In this document: in pieces, positions 59,962 through 64,000 of the stretch
Layout: every line of letters begins with the position of its first letter
How positions within the stretch are numbered: the first letter of the stretch is position 1
NCBI GenBank assembly: GCA_963575745.1
Contig: CAUYUJ010005669.1
Span: 569,128-633,127 of the forward strand
Length of the DNA stretch: 64,000 nt
Source of the DNA: Prorocentrum cordatum
Taxonomy: Eukaryota > Sar > Dinophyceae > Prorocentrales > Prorocentraceae
Reading direction: 5' to 3'
Notes under the pieces: model-generated
Database searches by the model: none
Told to the model about the DNA's origin: nothing
What the model saw: the letters and a program-made list of their open reading frames with translations, nothing else
Position numbers and translations under genes: made by a program

Positions 59962-61392
59962 TTATTCAAAATCGGGTGACCTCATCCACCAAGCACTCGA
60001 CGGAGTAGCTCGCAAAACTGGATGACGATCACGCGAGTCAAGGTTGTGTTTTGTGCTGCTACCCAAGCTCGACGCCAAGAAGAATGCTGCAGGCGGCGGT
60101 AGCGCCTCACCGCCGCCTGCAGCACTCTTCTTGGCGTCGAGCTTGGCCTTCGCCGCCTGGCTGGTGGCGCTGGTGGCCTCGCCCTCGGCCGACGGGCTGG
60201 CCTCTGGGGCGGGGGCTGAGGCCTCGGCATCCCGCGAAGGTTCGACCTCGCTGGCCTTCGCTGCAGCGCCAGTGGCCTCGGTTGTCGCGGCCTCGGGGGC
60301 CGCCGTGCGGGCCCTCTTCGCTGCGATCCTCTTGGCCTGGGCCCCCTGCTCCTGCTTGATCGCCGAGGCCTTGGTACGGAGGTCGCCGAACAACGAGTCC
60401 GCAGCCTGCTTGAACTGTTCCTGTAGCATCTCTCGTCGGCGCGCCGCCTCCCTACGGCCCTCGCCCCCCACCACGTTGCACAGCTGCTCCAGGCCGAAGA
60501 GCCCCCCGTCGTCCAGCTCGAATTGGGCCCCATCCAAGATCTTGGACAGGTCCAGCTTGGGGGGTCCTCGTACCTCAGGCTCAGGGTCGATGGCGATGGT
60601 GTGCAAGCGGCGGACTGCCGACTGGCATTTGGCTCTGGCTTCACCCAGGGCCTTGGAGTGTTGCTCGACCTCGGCCTGCGCGCCCACCAGGAGCTGCTCC
60701 ACACGCTCGCACTTGCCGATGGACTGGCGGAGTCGCTCCTCCGCTTGTTCACACTGCGCCTTGGCCAGCTCGACCGAGACGTCGCTGTCCTGCTTGGCGC
60801 GGCGGTGCTCCTCCAGCTTGGCGCTGTAGCAGTCGGCCGCCGTGGTGTCCCCAGAGAGGGTGAGCAGCTCGACCAGCTTGGCCAGGCGCTCCTCCTCGGC
60901 GTCCTGCCCGACGGGCTCTGGAGCCAGGTCGAAGCTGACCCGCAGAGCGCCGCGTCGCCCTCTGCTGCCGCTGGCCGCCCTCTCAGCCGCCGACCCCGCT
61001 GCAGCAGCCTGTTGGCCGCCTGCCCCCGGCTGCCTCCAAGGGGGCTTAGGCCGCCCAGCAGGCGAGCGCCCCCCCCGAGCAGGGCGAGGAGCGCGAACAA
61101 GGGGCTTCTCCACTGGCACCAGCGGCCCCTTGCAGTGCTTGCACCATGTCCACCACGACTGATCCTTCGCGCATCCGCACTGGTCGCACTTGACCAGAAG
61201 GGCCCCATCCATCACAGGGGAAGGGCTCTGGTCGGCTGGCGGCTGACTGCCGTGGTGGCGCTGCAGCAGTTGCCTCGCCGCGTGGCACCTGAGGACGCAG
61301 CGGGCCTCCTGGCGTCGGCGCCGCCCCCTGCGGTGCCAGGCGGGCGAGCGCGAGCGCTCGCTGCGTCGCCCCTCCGCGGGGCTGGGGGCCAT
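59962..61392 (-). CDS. LINE 2 ORF1 with CCCC zinc motif and coiled coil
   Basis: I choose the ATG at 61390-61392 (MAPSPAEGRRSERSRSP) because everything upstream in the frame is translated (GGA)n. It has an Arg/Ser-rich start, then CDQCGCAKDQSWWTWCKHC (C-x2-C-x11-C-x2-C, near 61,170). A charged coiled-coil region follows (LAKLVELLTLSGDTTAAD, CERVEQLLVGAQAEVEQHSK), then LDLSKILDGAQFELDDGG and an Ala-rich tail. About 476 codons. The C-terminal part includes a 38-bp inverted duplication (60063-60146), so its last ~30 codons are probably rearranged. The role is nucleic-acid binding in the retrotransposon particle. Confidence 0.7.
   Translation of the reverse strand: MAPSPAEGRRSERSRSPAWHRRGRRRRQEARCVLRCHAARQLLQRHHGSQPPADQSPSPVMDGALLVKCDQCGCAKDQSWWTWCKHCKGPLVPVEKPLVRAPRPARGGRSPAGRPKPPWRQPGAGGQQAAAAGSAAERAASGSRGRRGALRVSFDLAPEPVGQDAEEERLAKLVELLTLSGDTTAADCYSAKLEEHRRAKQDSDVSVELAKAQCEQAEERLRQSIGKCERVEQLLVGAQAEVEQHSKALGEARAKCQSAVRRLHTIAIDPEPEVRGPPKLDLSKILDGAQFELDDGGLFGLEQLCNVVGGEGRREAARRREMLQEQFKQAADSLFGDLRTKASAIKQEQGAQAKRIAAKRARTAAPEAATTEATGAAAKASEVEPSRDAEASAPAPEASPSAEGEATSATSQAAKAKLDAKKSAAGGGEALPPPAAFFLASSLGSSTKHNLDSRDRHPVLRATPSSAWWMRSPDFE
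60063..60146. repeat. 84-bp near-perfect hairpin inside LINE 2 ORF1
   Basis: Arms 60063-60100 and 60109-60146 (38 bp) are reverse complements with one mismatch, around an 8-bp spacer. The arm begins CCAAGCTCGACGCCAAGAAG. Both arms encode the same ORF1 text (AKLDAKKSAAGGG on minus), one copy in reverse. Confidence 0.95.
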
Positions 61393-61466
61393 CGCACGGC
61401 GGGCGGGCCGCCGCGGGGCAGGGCGGGCGCAGTCGCCGCGCACGTGCGAGCCCCCCCCCCCCCCCC

Positions 61467-62175
61467 CTCCTCCTCCTCCTCCCCCTCCTCCTCCCCCCCC
61501 CCCCTTCCCCCTTCCTCCTCCTCCTCCTCGTCCCCCTCGTCCTCCTCCTCCTCCTCCTCCTCCTCCTCCTCTTCCTCCTCCTCCTCCTCCTCTTCCTCCT
61601 CCTCCTCCTCCCCCTCTTCCTACTCCTCCGCCTCCTCTCCGCCCCCCCCCCTCCTCCTCCGTCTCCTCCCCATCCTCCCCCTCCTCCTCCTCCTCCTCCT
61701 CCTCATCCTCCCCCTCCTCCCCCTCCCCCTCCCCCTCTTCCTCCTCCTCCTCCTCCTCCCCCCTCCTCCTCCTCCTCCTCTTCCTCCTCCTCCTCCTCCT
61801 CCTCCTCCTCCTCCTCCTCCTCCTCCTATTCCTATTCCCCCTCCTCCTCCACCTCCTCCTCCTCCTCCTTCTCCTCCCCCTCCTCCCTCTCTCTCCTCCT
61901 CCTCCTCCTCCTCCTCCCCTCCTCCTCCTCCTCCCCCTCCTCCTCCTCCTCCTCCTCCTCCTCTCCTCCTTCTTCCTCATCCTCCTTCCTCCTCCTCTTG
62001 CCGTTCCTCCTCCTCCCCTTCCTCATCCTCTTCCTCCTCCTCCTCCCCCCCCCCCCCTCCTCCTCCTCCTCCTCCTTCTCCTCCTCCCCGTCTTCGTCCT
62101 CCTCCTCCTCATCTTCCTCCTCCTCCTCCTCTCCCTTCTCCTCCTCCTCCCCATCGTTCTCCTCCTCCTCTATCT
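61467..62175. repeat. Long (CTC)n tract between two LINEs
   Basis: About 700 bp of CTC with CCC, TTC and occasional TAT interruptions. On the minus strand it is an (AGG)n tail following the 3' end of LINE 3 and preceding LINE 2. Confidence 0.95.
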
Positions 62176-62300
62176 ATATTTCTGCTTCCCAGGGCGGAGG
62201 GGGTCAGTGACGCGCCACAGCCAGCGCAGAAAAGATGACCCCTCCCGCAGGGTGGCGGTCTCGGGGGCGCCAGCCACTTGCGCCGCCAGCTGGGGAGGGG
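62165..62300 (-). repeat. LINE 3' end sequence, copy 2
   Basis: TATTTCTGCTTCCCAGGGCG, GGGGTCAGTGACGCGCC and GGTCTCGGGGGCGCCAGCC align with 54695-54832. It marks the 3' end of the element entering from the right. Confidence 0.85.
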
Positions 62301-62332
62301 GGGGGGGGGGTAGAGAGAGAAGGGGAGAGTGT

Positions 62333-62353
62333 GATATATATATATATATATAT

Positions 62354-62412
<59 letters not shown>
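62333..62412. repeat. (TA)n-(GA)n compound microsatellite
   Basis: About 12 TA units followed by about 27 GA units. Confidence 0.95.
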
Positions 62413-62416
<4 letters not shown>

Positions 62417-62778
62417 ACAAGTAGGCGGACCAGGGTCCGTCCGCGAGGCGCACTGCGGTGCGACAACCCGCAAAACACTATTAGCGGCGGTGCAGCCTTA
62501 AGATACGAGGGCGGGCAACAGACCCCCTCCCCCGGCGCATTGCGTCTGAAGCTACGGACGGCGGACAGACTGTGAAGATCTCACGTGTCAGACCGCGTGA
62601 CGAAGAAGGCCCCAACAAGAAAGGCGACGTGCGGACACGTGGCTAGGCGGCTTGGCAGACCGCCAGTTGGGCGCTTGGCCGCAGCGCGGCGCGCAGGGAC
62701 GGGGCACCCCCCGCCCCCACGCCCTGACACCGTGGACGCGGGGCCACGCGTGCACACGGGCAGGCAGAATGGCGGAGA

Positions 62779-64000
62779 TTAGCGCGGGGCTCCAGGCGGA
62801 GCGCCGCGGAGCGATGACAGCATAGCATGGAGGGTGAGTGGCGGCGCAGCACCATCGGGCGGGGGTGTAAGCAGCTCGGCGAAGGCACGACCGGCGCGGT
62901 GGAGGCGCTGGAGCAAAGGGCCTTGACGGGCTTGGGCAGCGGCAAGGTCGGCGGCGAGAGCTGCGCACCTCTGCTGGAGAGCGGCCGTAGACTGGGACAG
63001 CTCGGCTTCGCGGTCGGTGCGGGGCGGCTGCTCTGTGCCCGCGGCCGCGGGCCTCGCGGCGGGGACGAGGTCATCGGTGCGCCTGGCCAGGTGGTGGACC
63101 AGCGCGGTGCGGCGGTCCGTGCGCTGGCGGCCGTCGCCGTGGCGAGGCGACTGGAGGGCGTCGCGCGGTCCCAGGGCTGAAGCCGCTGGGGCCACGCCCC
63201 ATGAGGACGGAGGAGCCGCAGCCTCGCAGCCTGCAACAGTAGGAGCGTGGACGGGGCGCGACGGCCTGACTGGCTCAGTGCCCTGCGGGGGGGCTGAAGC
63301 CGCCCCCGCGGGCTGGCGCTGGTGGGGGGACGGGGTTGGTGGCACGGAGGGACCAATCATGATGCCGTGCGAGGGCTCAGAGGTCGGCCGCGTGACCGGG
63401 TGGCGACTCGATGAAGCGGCATCGTCGGCAGCGTGGGGTGTCGGCGGGACGTCGTCTATGCTGCCACCCAATCCGAGGGGATCATAAAAGTCCTCGTCGG
63501 CGTCTTGGAGGTGAGCGACGTCATCATGTGGGTGCGGTGCCGCTCTCGGTGGCGGAGTCGAGGTGGGCGTCGTGCGGATGCCCGACGGGGCAAGGTTGGC
63601 GCTGGCTGGCCCGTCGTCCAGGAAGTCTAGTCCCCCGCCGAAGCCGAACGGGTCGTCCTCCTGTTCGTCGTACATCGCCCGTTGGGCCTCGGCCCAGAGC
63701 TCGTCCGGGTTCTGCGGGATGTCTGGTCCAGCCGCGGGTGGTGCCTGGTCCGACAGCAGGGGGTTCGGTTCCATTTTGCTGAGTTCAGCCGCTGTAAACC
63801 CAGCCCTGCGGTGTGGGAGCGGCAGAGTACGGTGTCTGCGCTCGTAGATGGCGACAGCGACCCCGTGAAGCACGGTCGCTTGGCGATGTCGTGTTTTGGC
63901 AGCTTCAACGATGTCGTCGGGGAGGTTGTGCGTGCGTGCCGCCGCTGTGGCAAGGGCGTCGGCCTGACGGTTGAACTCCTCCGCGATGGGCCCGATGAGC
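62779..64000 (-). CDS. LINE 3 polyprotein, C-terminal part, truncated by the window edge
   Basis: The frame is open from the right edge to a stop at 62779. It begins IAEEFNRQADALATAAART, which resembles the last helix of an RNase H domain (N..AD.LA), then a linker helix (VEAAKTRHRQATVL, VAVAIYERR). A long Pro/Ala-rich region follows with repeated acidic DP(F/L)G(F/L)GG phrases (DDPFGFGGGLDF, DFYDPLGLGGSIDD), and a coiled coil (CAALAADLAAAQARQGPLL). No RT is in view. The shared 3' end at 62165-62300 links it to LINE 2. The RNase H call rests on a short segment. Confidence 0.55.
   Translation of the reverse strand, partial: LIGPIAEEFNRQADALATAAARTHNLPDDIVEAAKTRHRQATVLHGVAVAIYERRHRTLPLPHRRAGFTAAELSKMEPNPLLSDQAPPAAGPDIPQNPDELWAEAQRAMYDEQEDDPFGFGGGLDFLDDGPASANLAPSGIRTTPTSTPPPRAAPHPHDDVAHLQDADEDFYDPLGLGGSIDDVPPTPHAADDAASSSRHPVTRPTSEPSHGIMIGPSVPPTPSPHQRQPAGAASAPPQGTEPVRPSRPVHAPTVAGCEAAAPPSSWGVAPAASALGPRDALQSPRHGDGRQRTDRRTALVHHLARRTDDLVPAARPAAAGTEQPPRTDREAELSQSTAALQQRCAALAADLAAAQARQGPLLQRLHRAGRAFAELLTPPPDGAAPPLTLHAMLSSLRGAPPGAPR

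Larger units (their letters stand above)
54695..61440 (-). mobile_element. LINE retrotransposon 2 (endonuclease, RT, RNase H), decayed
   Basis: A nearly complete but frameshifted element: ORF1 (61392-59962), endonuclease (about 59950-57914), RT (57905-57132), RNase H and C-terminal Cys region (about 57130-54862), and a 3' end at 54695-54830 followed by (AGG)n. The 5' end abuts the (AGG)n tract of a second LINE to the right. Unlike the 29.6-kb LINE, it carries RNase H. Confidence 0.8.

Noticed and set aside
61440-61980. N-terminal Arg/Glu/Gly extension of LINE 2 ORF1.
   Set aside because: It is translated (AGG)n sequence lying upstream of a better ATG at 61390-61392.
1-64000. Dinoflagellate spliced-leader sequence or relics as retrogene markers.
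   Set aside because: I looked for the CATTTTGGCTCAAG core on both strands and did not find a convincing copy; a systematic mismatch-tolerant search was not possible by eye.

Overview
This window looks like nuclear DNA of a dinoflagellate: GC-rich, very gene-poor and packed with microsatellites, satellites and LINE retrotransposons. The main evidence is a multi-exon gene on the minus strand. I could read 13 small exons of it (33-150 nt each), whose reading frame stays continuous across every junction I worked out. All acceptors are AG|G, and the donors are G|GC, G|GA and G|GT. That splice-site behaviour, a PPR-like remnant of the type common in dinoflagellates, and LINEs with a CADD-type reverse transcriptase all point the same way. 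I cannot name the species.

The gene encodes an ABC1/ADCK/UbiB-family atypical kinase (ABC1K). It runs from at least 45,743 down to 2,826 and leaves the window on the left. About 984 coding bases are spread over about 42.9 kb. The introns (about 0.3-11.2 kb) hold most of the other features: a LINE with an inverted 5' part (29.2-35.4 kb), a LINE fragment inside a palindromic repeat (23.5-27.5 kb), a MITE-like element (12.65-12.82 kb), several satellites and many microsatellites. The catalytic loop and the metal-binding DFG motif are not in the window; the exon series stops just after the hinge region.

Layout. 0-2.5 kb: a degenerate PPR-like segment on + and GC-rich sequence. 2.8-45.7 kb: the ABC1K gene and its introns. 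Inside it, 6.6-10.0 kb carries a ~160-bp repeat, an 11-bp G-rich array and a ~42-bp repeat. 14.9-15.8, 23.5-28.2 and 35.9-37.9 kb carry one ~90-bp satellite family in both orientations, often joined to the same short end motif. 37.9-38.9 kb is an unassigned decayed coding block. 46.3-53.1 kb is an array of ~1-1.7-kb composite units built around (GAC)n. 54.7-64 kb holds two LINEs on the minus strand, head to tail, which share a 3' end followed by an (AGG)n tract.

No CRISPR, rRNA or convincing tRNA was seen, and the layout is not prokaryotic. Functionally, the only probable host gene is the ABC1K. The retroelements supply their own ORF1, endonuclease, reverse transcriptase and, in one family, RNase H.
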